Source: GCA-2720975 sp964467985 | GTDB lineage: Bacteria; Planctomycetota; UBA1135; GCA-002686595 | Length of the DNA stretch: 64,000 nucleotides | Assembly (NCBI GenBank): GCA_964467985.1 | Contig: CAYXTP010000016.1 | Span: 22,460-86,459, forward strand | Direction of reading: 5' to 3' | Translations under genes and position numbers: made by a program | Notes under the pieces: model-generated | Databases searched by the model: none | Told to the model about the DNA's origin: nothing | What the model saw: the letters and a program-made list of their open reading frames with translations, nothing else | Part shown: positions 9,627 through 17,824 of the stretch, piece by piece | Numbering within the stretch: the stretch's first letter is position 1 | How the letters are laid out: every line of letters starts with the position of its first letter

Positions 9627-10136
9627 ATGAACCAAGCTGTCCCTTCGCGCTCCAGCGTCTCCATCTTGCACCTGGTGCTGGTGCTGATGACGGTCTCAAT
9701 CCTGGCCTGCGCAGCGATCCTGCGCTGGTTCGACCAAGCGGAGGTCACTCTAAACCGAGCCGTCGACATGTTGGGTCGGGACCTGCACTACGTGCAATGC
9801 AGAGCCCTGCTGGAGAACCGCGAGCTGCACGTGATTTTCTTCGAGGACGGCAATGGCTATGAGGTGCTACACGCCAACGGCCAACCCGTGGTCAGCCCCA
9901 TGGGCGCCGAGAGCTTCCAGCGTCGCTACAACGCCGATGCCGTCTTTGCGGGGGTCGAAGTTCAGAGCCTGGATCTCAAGGGATCACACCGGTTGATCTG
10001 CACCCCCAATGGATTCACCCCGGACACGGGCAGCATCTCACTTAGCTTTGATGGCGAAGTTCTGACTCACCGGCTTCTCGACGAGGCCACGATCATGAAC
10101 GCAACGCCCCCTGGTGAGGACTCGCAGTCGCAGTAA
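9627..10136 (+). CDS. Pilin/GspH-like single-pass membrane protein
   Basis: A 169-residue protein from ATG 9627. A basic/serine N-terminus is followed directly by one hydrophobic helix (VSILHLVLVLMTVSILACAA). A soluble domain follows that resembles GspH/FimT minor pseudopilins: a helix with LGRDLHYVQCRALLENRELHV, then alternating beta strands. The canonical prepilin peptidase site (G-F-T-L-x-E) is absent, so this is either a degenerate pseudopilin or a protein merely sharing its layout. It stands alone, divergent from the large minus-strand gene with 177 bp between them, and no pilus assembly genes are near. The function is unassigned. Confidence 0.6.
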   Translation: MNQAVPSRSSVSILHLVLVLMTVSILACAAILRWFDQAEVTLNRAVDMLGRDLHYVQCRALLENRELHVIFFEDGNGYEVLHANGQPVVSPMGAESFQRRYNADAVFAGVEVQSLDLKGSHRLICTPNGFTPDTGSISLSFDGEVLTHRLLDEATIMNATPPGEDSQSQ

Positions 10137-10156
10137 GGTCCGCGGGATGGCCAATC

Positions 10157-10192
10157 AAGAAAAGGGGCCGCACCCCAGAGGAGAGCGGCCCC
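10157..10192 (-). terminator. Rho-independent terminator of the rhodanese gene
   Basis: GGGGCCGC (10164-10171) pairs perfectly with GCGGCCCC (10185-10192) around a 13-nt loop. Read on the minus strand the hairpin is followed by a U-rich run (complement of 10157-10163). The plus-strand side has no U tract, so it should end transcripts coming from 10361-10909. The distance from that stop codon is about 170 nt. Confidence 0.65.
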
Positions 10193-10360
10193 ACGCGCCT
10201 TCGCTGTTGTCGAGTTTCAGCACGTTGGGTGAGCAGCTGGCAGGATCCGCTCACCGGGTCACAGAAGGATTCGCAGGCCTCCGTGACCGCCCTCCGAAGT
10301 GGCAGAACTCCTGAGGAAGAATCGACTCTAGCAGGCCCTTTCAAGAATGGGGCAAGTGTT

Positions 10361-10909
10361 TCAGACGGTCGGCAATTCGTAGGTGGGCACGGACGGATCC
10401 ACCTCTGCGCTCCAGGCCAAGAACCCGCCGCGCATGCCGAATACGCTGGTGAACTGGTGTCCCACGAAGTAGCTAGCCACCTGCAATGCGCGATCACCGT
10501 CCCGGCAAACGAAGACAAACGTGTGGTCCTTCGGCAGGCCCATGTATTTTTCTGAGGCATCGAAGTCGAGCAGTTCCGCCTGGGGAATGCAGGACAATTC
10601 GCGCTCTTCAGGCGGTCGGCAGTCAATGAATGAGAATTCCTTGCCTTCATCGAGCCACTGCTTAACAACCGCCGGCTCCACCTGAATTTGACCGTCCAAA
10701 TCTTCCGCCTGCAGGATCGTCTGCACGACCTCGTTCACATCCAGAATGTTGTGGTCGGCGGCCACCTTGGCCAGGGTTTCGTGGGGCAGGAAGGCGCAGG
10801 CGGAGCAACCGCCAATGTGATAGCGCTGGAACAGGGCGCGCTGAGCGGCCGGCGCGGCCTCGAGAATGGCCTCCATGGTCATGGAGGGATCAATGCGAAG
10901 GTCAGTCAC
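10361..10909 (-). CDS. DUF1858-like plus rhodanese domain protein
   Basis: A 182-residue protein starting at GTG 10909. Residues 1-70 look like the DUF1858/ScdA-N type helical domain (MTMEAILEAAPAA, then GGCSACAF with C35 and C38). Residues of about 75-180 are a rhodanese domain (FIDCRPPEERELSCIPQA, then FVCRDGDRA with the active-site loop Cys135 and GMRGGFLAW). Such fusions are thought to handle persulfide sulfur or redox/iron-sulfur chemistry. The active-site cysteine is present, so sulfurtransferase activity is plausible. It is transcribed alone, divergent from the esterase gene across about 80 bp, and followed by the hairpin terminator at 10164-10192. Confidence 0.85.
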   Translation of the reverse strand: MTDLRIDPSMTMEAILEAAPAAQRALFQRYHIGGCSACAFLPHETLAKVAADHNILDVNEVVQTILQAEDLDGQIQVEPAVVKQWLDEGKEFSFIDCRPPEERELSCIPQAELLDFDASEKYMGLPKDHTFVFVCRDGDRALQVASYFVGHQFTSVFGMRGGFLAWSAEVDPSVPTYELPTV

Positions 10910-10970
10910 GGGTGATGATGGGCAGAGGGTGGCCTGGTGAGTTTGGGGGCCCCAGGTTAGCGCAAGCGCG

Positions 10971-10976
10971 TAGAAT
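10971..10976 (+). promoter_or_regulatory. TAGAAT -10-like element before the esterase
   Basis: TAGAAT lies exactly 13 nt before the ATG at 10990. An identical hexamer at the same spacing precedes the unrelated gene at 16657. No Shine-Dalgarno sequence lies between, so the transcript would have a very short leader. No convincing -35 element is visible. Confidence 0.4.
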
Positions 10977-10989
10977 TGGGCCCTACGCC

Positions 10990-12276
10990 ATGATTATACG
11001 CTCCATTGCCCTGCTCTCAATCGCACCCCTGATCAGTCCGCTAGCCCAGGCCGGCTCCGGGGATTTCACGGTCGACGTCGGTCGCGGCTCGATCACGGTG
11101 CACGTACCCGATGTCTACCAGGCCGGGAGCCCAGCACCCCTCATCGTGTTGCTGCACGGGTACTCGAGTAACGGAGCGCAGCAAGAGTTCTACGTCGGAT
11201 TCCGCGCCTACCAGGAGCAATACGGGTTCATCTACACCTATCCCGACGGATTGAAAGACGCGATTGGAAACCGGTATTGGAACGCGACGGACGCCTGTTG
11301 TGACTTCTTCAACACGGGTGTCGATGACGTGGGGTACTTGGAAGCTCTGGTCAACGCTATCCGAGCCCAGGTGGACATCGATCCGCGTCGCATCCACTTC
11401 GTCGGTCACTCGAACGGGGGCTTCATGGCCTACCGCATGGGCTGTGAGAAGGCCGACTGGGTCGCTTCGATCGCCGGACTGGCCGGCGCAACCTTCAAGC
11501 AGTTGTCCGCCTGCGCACCCAGTGAGCCGGTGCACGTGCTGCAGATCCACGGGACGGCCGACACGACGATTGGCTACAACGGCGGAGCGATAAATGGTGT
11601 CGCCTACCCTGGAGCACTCGACAGTGTGCTGACCTGGGCCAGCTACGACGGCTGCAACTTTGCGCCCGACAACTCCAGTCCCAACCTCGACCTGGACAAT
11701 TCCATCGCCGGCGCCGAGACCCTGGTCTCCAAGTACGAAGGAGTGTGCTGGCCCGATGGGGCTGCGGAACTGTGGCAGATGGTGGGCAGCGGGCACATCC
11801 CTTCGTTGTCGGATGATTTCACCCCCGAAGTGCTCAATTGGCTGTACCGCCATCCGAAGCCCGGTGTGACGTACACGCGCTATTGCAGTCCAGCAGTCTC
11901 CAACTCCAGCGGAGGCCCCGGCTGGCTCGACGCCTCGGGCAGTGACGCCGTGCAGCACAACAACTTTGCGCTCACGGGATCCGGCCTGCCGACAAATCAG
12001 TGGGGCTACTTCCTCGGCTCCTTGCAGAGTGGCTTTGTCGCCAACCCCGGCGGGGCCAGCGGCAACCTGTGCTTGGGAGGACAGATCCTGCGCTTCACCA
12101 GCACCCTGGGAAGCACCGGCTCAACTGGAGTCCTGACCTCCCCCCTGGACCTCGCTACGATCCCCGGTCCACCGCCGAACGCCGTGGTGAGCGGCCAGAC
12201 CTGGTACTTCCAGGCTTGGTTCCGGGACATGCCCGCGTCCAACTTCACAGACGGCTTGTCGGTGCTCTTCCGCTGA
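10990..12276 (+). CDS. Secreted PHB-depolymerase/feruloyl-esterase-type hydrolase with C-terminal lineage-specific domain
   Basis: A 428-residue protein from ATG 10990 with a signal peptide (MIIRSIALLSIAPLISPLAQA). Residues of about 28-290 are an LpqC-type alpha/beta hydrolase: LIVLLHGYSSNG for the oxyanion region, FVGHSNGGFMAYRM with nucleophile S141, the aspartate in LQIHGTADTTIGYNGG, and the histidine in GSGHIPSL. Related enzymes cleave feruloyl or acetyl esters of plant polysaccharides or short polyhydroxyalkanoates. The last 120 or so residues are a separate beta-rich domain containing a W-G-Y-F-L-G-S strand and a Q-A-W-F-R-D...N-F-T-D-G-L-S-V ending. I recognise this from secreted proteins of some Planctomycetota; its role is unknown. 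It ends 5 nt from the convergent oxidoreductase gene. Confidence 0.88.
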   Translation: MIIRSIALLSIAPLISPLAQAGSGDFTVDVGRGSITVHVPDVYQAGSPAPLIVLLHGYSSNGAQQEFYVGFRAYQEQYGFIYTYPDGLKDAIGNRYWNATDACCDFFNTGVDDVGYLEALVNAIRAQVDIDPRRIHFVGHSNGGFMAYRMGCEKADWVASIAGLAGATFKQLSACAPSEPVHVLQIHGTADTTIGYNGGAINGVAYPGALDSVLTWASYDGCNFAPDNSSPNLDLDNSIAGAETLVSKYEGVCWPDGAAELWQMVGSGHIPSLSDDFTPEVLNWLYRHPKPGVTYTRYCSPAVSNSSGGPGWLDASGSDAVQHNNFALTGSGLPTNQWGYFLGSLQSGFVANPGGASGNLCLGGQILRFTSTLGSTGSTGVLTSPLDLATIPGPPPNAVVSGQTWYFQAWFRDMPASNFTDGLSVLFR

Positions 12277-12281
12277 TCCCG

Positions 12282-15020
12282 CTACAAGCGGTAGGCCTCG
12301 TCGGTAGGACGCAGAGGCCGGTTCAGATGCAAGGGACGGCGCAGGCCACCTGGACCGGGGGCCGGACGGGTAGTCGACTTCCAGGTCTCGTAGACCTGGC
12401 GCGAGAGCTCGGTGTCGACCTGAATGTCGCCGTAGCAATCGCCCGGCTTGGCGAGCTGTATGTTCACCTTCTGGTGCCAGCAGTGCATGCCGCTGGCGGG
12501 ATCAGGCTGCACGGGGAAGGTCATGTTCTGGTTGACGCCGGTTTCCTTCCAGAACACCCGTTCGCTGTCCGGGTCGCTTGAACTGAAGGGCCGTGCGCCT
12601 TGCTTGGCGCGGAACAGGAACGTGGAGCCCGTGCGCTGGATATCCACCAAGGAACTCGCCCCCACCGAGCCGGAGCCCGAGAACATGCGCCAGCGGCCCA
12701 CGTGGTGGGAACAGGCGACGACACCGGGATGCATGCCCTCCGTCACCCAAACGCGCGGGATGAAGTAGCCAATTTGGGTGTGTACGCGCACCAGGTCGCC
12801 GGTCGTCAAGCCGAAGTGGGCGGCGTCCGCGGGGTTCATCCACAGGGGATTGGTGTGGGAAATCTCCTGCAACCACTTGGCGTTGGCCGAGCGCGTGTGG
12901 ATCAGGGTCGGTAGACGGAAGGTGGGCAAGAGGGCACGGTCGCCGGCCGCCATGTCCATGCCACTCCAGTGCACCTGACTGCGCTGATACGAGGGCAGCA
13001 AGCCGTCGTCGAATCCCCATTCACCCATCACTGGCGAGTAGATTTCGATGCGCTTGCTCTGGGTTTTGAATCCGGCTCTGAAATCGCCGGGTTCCACTTC
13101 CAGACCCGAGCCGGCCTCGACCTGGGTGGCGTAGCGTTCTTGACCGGGATAGGGCACTTCAAACGCCCCATGACGGCGCATGTACTCGAGCGGGGTCTGG
13201 TCTTCTTGTTCGGCCGCCGCGGGCAACCCGGGCACGTTGCCCAGCACATCCGACCAGTACTCGTCCGTCGTCATGGGCTCGCCGGGTCGATCGGGAGACT
13301 CGAAGTACTTGGCGATGCCCAAGGACCCGTCCGGATCGATGGCGTGGGTCAAGGCGATCCAGAACTCGGCCTCTTCCCAGACCTCGCCCGGGTTGTGGCC
13401 CAGGGTGGTTTGCGGGTCGGCACCATTGAGACGTGCGTATTCGCGCTTCACCGGTTGGCGGAATCCAATCCAGGTACCCGCATGGGTTTCCTGACTCATC
13501 ACATCGTGACGCTCGGGGGCGAGGCCCATGGGCAACACGTAGTCGGCCCACTGTGCGGTCTCGTTCCACGTGGGCGTGAGGGCCACATGGCAACCGATGC
13601 GCGATGCGTGTTCGAACATCTCGATCCACGAACAACCGTCCGGATTGGTCCACACCGGGTTGTAGACGCGTGTGAAGTAGACGTCGACCTTGGACTCCTG
13701 CTCGCGCAACAGGTGCGGCAGCAGGAAGCTCATTTCGTAATGGGCCAGGGGCCACTCTTTCGGCCACAGCTTCTCGTTCCAGCGCGAATTGGGCGGAGGG
13801 CTGAGACTGGGCTTGGGAACGAATTTGTCCCAGGAGTTCGGGTTGAGGCCCCCCTTGGTGCCCACCGAACCCGAGAGGCTGTGCAGCAGCATCAGTGCCC
13901 GCGCCACCTGCCAACCGCCCAGGTTGCCCGAGGCCGTGCTGCGCCACAGGTGCGATGTGAACGCGCTACCCGCCTCGGCGATACGGTCGGCCAGGTACTC
14001 GACCGTGCCCTCCTCGATGTGGCACTCGGTCACGGCGTATTGCGGCGTGTACTGGGCGTATTCCTCCGCCAGCAATTCGAGGTAGCGCTCCACGGTCTTC
14101 GGCCCGTCCGAATCCGCGTGGGCCAGGAAGTCGGCCCAGTTGGTCCAGCGTTCCACGAAGGGCTTGTCCACGCGCCCGGAGGTGATCAGCAAGCGGGCCA
14201 CAGCCAACAGCATGGCTGCTTCAGTGCCCGGCCAGGAGGAAATCCAGCGGTCGGCGTGGGTGCTGGTGTTGGAAAGCCGGGTGTCCACCACGGCGATCTT
14301 GGCGCCAGCGTTCTTGGCCTCGATGATGCGTTGCGCGTGGGGGTTGAAGTAGTGGCCGGTCTCCAGGTGTGCGGAGATCAACAGCACAAACTTGGCGTTT
14401 GCGTAGTCGGGCGAGGGTCGGTCCGCGCCAAAGGAGAGGGCGAACCCCAAGCGCGCCGATGCACTGCACACGTTGGTGTGCGAGTTGTGAGCGTCCACCC
14501 CCCAGGCCTGCAACATGCGCAGGGCGAAGTGGTCCTCACCGGGCCGCCCCACGTGGTACATGATCTCGTCGTGACGCTCTTCGCGCAGGGCCTTGCCAAT
14601 GCGCGCGCCGATGTCCGCCACGGCCTCGTCCCAGGACACCTCCTCCCACTCGCCCCCACCGCGGGGCCCCTTGCGCTTCAACGGCCTTAGGATGCGCTCC
14701 GGGTCCTTGACCTGATTGATGGTTGCCGGACCCTTGGCACACAGTCGACCGCGGGAGCCCGGGTGCAGGGGATTGCCCTCGAACTTGGCGATCTCCCCCG
14801 AAGACTTGTCCACGAAAGCGAGCAGGCCGCAGCCCGACTCGCAGTTGAAGCAGATGGTCGGAATGCAGCGGTAGTGCACTTCCTTGCGTTCGGGCCAGAC
14901 CTCGGCGTCGTACTCGACCCAGTCGTCCCAATGCTCGGGCGCGGGGCCGACGGCCAGTTCCCAGGGGGAAGGGCGGCCACTTGCGGGTGTGCCGTTTGGG
15001 TTCTTGGAGGAGTCGTTCAT
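12282..15020 (-). CDS. Molybdopterin oxidoreductase catalytic subunit (CISM/DMSO reductase family), no Tat signal
   Basis: A 912-residue protein. The N-terminal [4Fe-4S] site is C57-x2-C60-x3-C64-x29-C94 (CFNCESGCG, later RLCAKG). Mo/W-bis-MGD domains follow, with HTNVCSASARLGFALSFGAD placing C185 or S186 at the likely metal-ligand position, and the C-terminal MopB-type beta barrel (RVHTQIGYFIPRVWV). The start at 15020 leaves a polar N-terminus with no twin-arginine signal, so this subunit should face the cytoplasm or be carried by a partner. It is 8 nt downstream of the FeS-NrfD gene and forms a two-gene complex with it. The substrate is unclear: polysulfide, thiosulfate, formate or another small redox compound are all possible. 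Confidence 0.9.
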   Translation of the reverse strand: MNDSSKNPNGTPASGRPSPWELAVGPAPEHWDDWVEYDAEVWPERKEVHYRCIPTICFNCESGCGLLAFVDKSSGEIAKFEGNPLHPGSRGRLCAKGPATINQVKDPERILRPLKRKGPRGGGEWEEVSWDEAVADIGARIGKALREERHDEIMYHVGRPGEDHFALRMLQAWGVDAHNSHTNVCSASARLGFALSFGADRPSPDYANAKFVLLISAHLETGHYFNPHAQRIIEAKNAGAKIAVVDTRLSNTSTHADRWISSWPGTEAAMLLAVARLLITSGRVDKPFVERWTNWADFLAHADSDGPKTVERYLELLAEEYAQYTPQYAVTECHIEEGTVEYLADRIAEAGSAFTSHLWRSTASGNLGGWQVARALMLLHSLSGSVGTKGGLNPNSWDKFVPKPSLSPPPNSRWNEKLWPKEWPLAHYEMSFLLPHLLREQESKVDVYFTRVYNPVWTNPDGCSWIEMFEHASRIGCHVALTPTWNETAQWADYVLPMGLAPERHDVMSQETHAGTWIGFRQPVKREYARLNGADPQTTLGHNPGEVWEEAEFWIALTHAIDPDGSLGIAKYFESPDRPGEPMTTDEYWSDVLGNVPGLPAAAEQEDQTPLEYMRRHGAFEVPYPGQERYATQVEAGSGLEVEPGDFRAGFKTQSKRIEIYSPVMGEWGFDDGLLPSYQRSQVHWSGMDMAAGDRALLPTFRLPTLIHTRSANAKWLQEISHTNPLWMNPADAAHFGLTTGDLVRVHTQIGYFIPRVWVTEGMHPGVVACSHHVGRWRMFSGSGSVGASSLVDIQRTGSTFLFRAKQGARPFSSSDPDSERVFWKETGVNQNMTFPVQPDPASGMHCWHQKVNIQLAKPGDCYGDIQVDTELSRQVYETWKSTTRPAPGPGGLRRPLHLNRPLRPTDEAYRL

Positions 15021-15028
15021 GGAATCGC

Positions 15029-16537
15029 TCAACTGATGGGCAGGGCCTGTCCGGCACGCACGAGCAGGTCCTCTTCCACCCAAAGCCCGATCAGGGCGCA
15101 CGCGGCGGCTACGGGCAGGAACTGGGGCCCGGCAGCGACCAAGGCCAGGGGTAGAACAATGCCAAGGCCGACCCCCACTCCCCAGCGCAGTCGAGCATAG
15201 GGGCCGTGGGACAGGAGGCGCGCGACGCGGGCGTACTCGGCCTTGCGGTTGGGCGGCGCGTCATTGCCCTCGACCAAGATGGCCAGCAGATGCAAGACCA
15301 GGCCGGCCGCCAAGACGCGGGGCAAGACAGTCAGCACGCGCGCGTCGAGTACGACACCCAAGGCGTCCATGATCATCAAGACCGAAGCTCCCGCGATGGC
15401 AGCCTGGACCACCAGATGCATGGCCATGCCGCGGCGCATCCAAAGCACGCGCCCCTTGGCCTGGGCAAACAGGAAGGCCGTGTACGCAGCGGTCGCCACG
15501 CCGAGAGCGGTGACCACGAGTGTCACGAGCCACGAGCCGGCAAAGAGGCTGAGCACGAGCACGGCGTTGTAACCCAGGATGATGAAGCTCCCGCGCACGA
15601 GCCACGAATTCCAATTGGGCCGCAGGAAGATGTAGAGGAACCGTTCGGGCCGCTTGAGATCGACCACCAACAGCAGACCGGTCAGGGCCAGAAAGACCAG
15701 GGCGACGACCGCTGCGATGAAGCGTGTGAAGTCGGCTTCCGGATGGGCGGGCTCCGGGCCCCAACCCAGACCCAAGAGGGCTACGGGCAGGATTCCTGCG
15801 GCGATGGACTTGGTCCACAGATAGGTACTGACACGCCAACCCCAGATCTGGGAACGGGGCACGTCGTAGGTGGTGCGCGCGGTTTCTGGACCGTGTTGCG
15901 CCTCGAAGGTCTGGGCGGCAGCGCGCTCGCCAGAGGGCGGCTGGGACCAGATGAAACCCTGGGATAGGTTGGTCTCACCGGGCTGGATGCCGGCTGAATT
16001 CACGCCGATGTAGCGCACATTGGGCCTGGTGCCGGCCTCGGGCTTGCGCACGCTGAGGTCGTGTTCCTGATTCAAAACGGACACGCGGCTCTCAGGGTCG
16101 TGGAAGTCCCCGGGAATGATCGCTTCGGTGGGACAGACCACCGCGCAGGCGGGGGCCAGACCGCGCTCGGTACGGTGCTCGCAGAAATGACACTTCTCCG
16201 CGATACCCGTGTCATCGTTGATGTAAATCGCATCGTAGGGACAGGCGTGGGTGCAGGCCTTGCATCCGATGCACACGTCCGGGTCCACGTCCACGATCCC
16301 GTTCTCGTGTTTGTCGAGGGCGGTGACGGGGCAGATCTCGACACACGGCGCCTCGCTGCACTGGTTGCAGCGCAGCACGGAGAAGCCCCGGCGTACGGAC
16401 GGAAAGGTGCCGCTTTCGGTGTACTTGACCCAGGTGCGGAAGTCGCCCACCGGGACGTTGTTCTCCGATTTGCAAGCGACGGTGCAGGCGTGGCAGCCAA
16501 TGCACCGCGTGTGATCAATAACGAATCCGAGCTGCAC
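15029..16537 (-). CDS. Fused four-cluster ferredoxin (NrfC/PsrB-like) and NrfD/PsrC-like membrane subunit
   Basis: A 502-residue fusion starting at GTG 16537. Residues 1-190 are an electron-transfer subunit with four cysteine groups: CIGCHACTVAC, CNQCSEAPCVEIC, CIGCKACTHAC and CHFCEHRT...CAVVC. Residues of about 230-495 are an NrfD-type quinone-interacting membrane protein with about eight hydrophobic helices. Normally these are two separate polypeptides; here one chain links the FeS wire directly to the membrane. Together with the molybdopterin subunit it makes a two-gene complex that would exchange electrons with the quinone pool. No Tat motif is present on either product, matching a cytoplasmic orientation of the catalytic side. 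Confidence 0.9.
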   Translation of the reverse strand: MQLGFVIDHTRCIGCHACTVACKSENNVPVGDFRTWVKYTESGTFPSVRRGFSVLRCNQCSEAPCVEICPVTALDKHENGIVDVDPDVCIGCKACTHACPYDAIYINDDTGIAEKCHFCEHRTERGLAPACAVVCPTEAIIPGDFHDPESRVSVLNQEHDLSVRKPEAGTRPNVRYIGVNSAGIQPGETNLSQGFIWSQPPSGERAAAQTFEAQHGPETARTTYDVPRSQIWGWRVSTYLWTKSIAAGILPVALLGLGWGPEPAHPEADFTRFIAAVVALVFLALTGLLLVVDLKRPERFLYIFLRPNWNSWLVRGSFIILGYNAVLVLSLFAGSWLVTLVVTALGVATAAYTAFLFAQAKGRVLWMRRGMAMHLVVQAAIAGASVLMIMDALGVVLDARVLTVLPRVLAAGLVLHLLAILVEGNDAPPNRKAEYARVARLLSHGPYARLRWGVGVGLGIVLPLALVAAGPQFLPVAAACALIGLWVEEDLLVRAGQALPIS

Positions 16538-16637
16538 GTGTGGGAGCCGAAATAGTGTGTGGAGGGGCGCCGGAATAAGCCGATGAGGCGGCGCTCAGAG
16601 TACCGAAACCTCACGACCCGGTACCCCCGGATGGGGC

Positions 16638-16643
16638 TAGAAT
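16638..16643 (+). promoter_or_regulatory. TAGAAT -10-like element before the hydrolase homologue
   Basis: TAGAAT sits 13 nt before the ATG at 16657, the same hexamer and spacing as at 10971-10976. It lies in the 119-bp divergent region shared with the FeS-NrfD gene. No -35 or Shine-Dalgarno sequence is evident. Confidence 0.4.
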
Positions 16644-16656
16644 TGCGCTCGCGCCT

Positions 16657-17664
16657 ATGGTCGATTCCCTGTTTCTGCTCGCGCCCTTGGGCTTGGTCGT
16701 CTTGGGCGTCGCCTACGAAGCCATCGGGCAAAGGCGCGATGCCGCGCGCTTCCCAGCGCCGGGCAAGATGTTCCGGGTCGGCAATACGCTCCTGCACGCC
16801 CGCACGCGCGGCAGCGGGGCCCCGGTGATTGTTCTCGAGGCCGGCGCGGGAGCCTGGTCCACCCATTGGGATCCGCTCATCGGTCCCTTGTCCGAACTCT
16901 CGACCGTGTTGGTCTACGACCGGGCGGGGCTTGGGTGGAGTTCGCTTGGCGATGACGTCCCCAGCGCCGAGAACTCTGCCACCGACCTCTCCGAGCTCTT
17001 GCGCCAAGTTTGCCCGGACGCGGGCGAGATCATCCTCGTGGCCCACGCAGAGGGGGCTCGGATCGCACGCGCCTTCGCGCACCGCTACCCCCACAAGGTA
17101 GCGGGAGTGTTGTTTGTGGACGGGTACCACGAGTCCCTGGACGATGCGCTGCGGGCTGCGGACGTGCCCGCCGTTGACGTCAGCGATGCCATGCTGACGG
17201 GACTGTTGTGGGCGAGCCGTCTGGGCCTCCTGCGCTTGTTCGGTCACCCCGCCTTGGCAGCGGGATTGACCGCTACCGGCCTTGGAAGGGCCAACCTGGA
17301 GACTATCGCCGGGCTCTCCCGCTGCCCGCGCTCCCTGGCCGGGATGCGTGCTGAAAGGCGAGCCTACGGGCATAGTGACCAGCAGCTGGCGGCCAACCCA
17401 GGTGGGCAGAGGGTGCCCACTCGCACCCTGGTAGCTGGTCAGTCCCTTCCAGCCGAGGACCTGCCGGAGGGATTCCCCCGTACTGAATTCAATTCCATCT
17501 GGGCTCAATCATCGGGGCGTCTGGCGTCGATCTTCTCTGGTGAAACCCATGCCCCCGAGGTTCTGCCAGAAGCCGACCACCTTCTGCCCCTTCGCCACCC
17601 ACAGCGGGTGGTGGCCTGCGTACAGGATCTACTGAATTCAGCGACCGAGAAGACAGGCTCCTGA
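16657..17664 (+). CDS. Alpha/beta hydrolase-fold protein lacking the nucleophilic serine
   Basis: A 335-residue protein with an N-terminal hydrophobic anchor (residues of about 4-20). The fold is a standard alpha/beta hydrolase: VIVLEAGAGAWSTHWDPL for the oxyanion loop, STVLVYDRAGLGWS, and near the end EADHLLPLRHP with the expected histidine. At the nucleophile elbow, where GHSxGG is expected, the sequence is VAHAEGARIARAFAHRYP, so Ala131 replaces the serine. The surrounding residues are well conserved, which argues against simple decay. It may be a non-catalytic binding or scaffolding member, or a residue substitution within one lineage. It is a single gene, divergent from the oxidoreductase pair. 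Confidence 0.85.
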   Translation: MVDSLFLLAPLGLVVLGVAYEAIGQRRDAARFPAPGKMFRVGNTLLHARTRGSGAPVIVLEAGAGAWSTHWDPLIGPLSELSTVLVYDRAGLGWSSLGDDVPSAENSATDLSELLRQVCPDAGEIILVAHAEGARIARAFAHRYPHKVAGVLFVDGYHESLDDALRAADVPAVDVSDAMLTGLLWASRLGLLRLFGHPALAAGLTATGLGRANLETIAGLSRCPRSLAGMRAERRAYGHSDQQLAANPGGQRVPTRTLVAGQSLPAEDLPEGFPRTEFNSIWAQSSGRLASIFSGETHAPEVLPEADHLLPLRHPQRVVACVQDLLNSATEKTGS

Positions 17665-17710
17665 CTTCTCTGGGAGCCCAAAAGCCCTCAATTCCAGCTC
17701 CAAACCACGA

Positions 17711-17740
17711 TTCAAGCCCGCCTAGACGTGCGGGTATACT
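17711..17740 (+). promoter_or_regulatory. Possible sigma70-type promoter of the TPR/ASPIC operon
   Basis: TTCAAG (17711-17716), an 18-nt spacer and TATACT (17735-17740) resemble -35/-10 boxes upstream of the gene starting at 17825. The implied leader is about 80 nt. It is based on pattern only. Confidence 0.35.
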
Positions 17741-17824
17741 GCCAACCAAACTCGCAGGCGCCAGCAAAGCCCGCCCGCTTGGTCCAGGTTGGCCCGCCCT
17801 TTTCCCACACAAGCTCTGATCCCG

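Noticed and set aside
11041..11958. 305-codon minus-strand open frame opposite the esterase
   Set aside because: Shadow of the esterase gene, which has a full catalytic triad and signal peptide.
12969..14690. 573-codon plus-strand open frame inside the molybdopterin oxidoreductase gene
   Set aside because: It is antisense to a gene with clear cofactor motifs. The translation is low-complexity His/Gly/Arg/Val-rich, as expected for a shadow frame in GC-rich DNA.
16072..17508. 478-codon minus-strand open frame across the 16538-16656 gap
   Set aside because: It runs antisense through the hydrolase gene and out of frame through the FeS-NrfD gene; its composition is that of a shadow frame.
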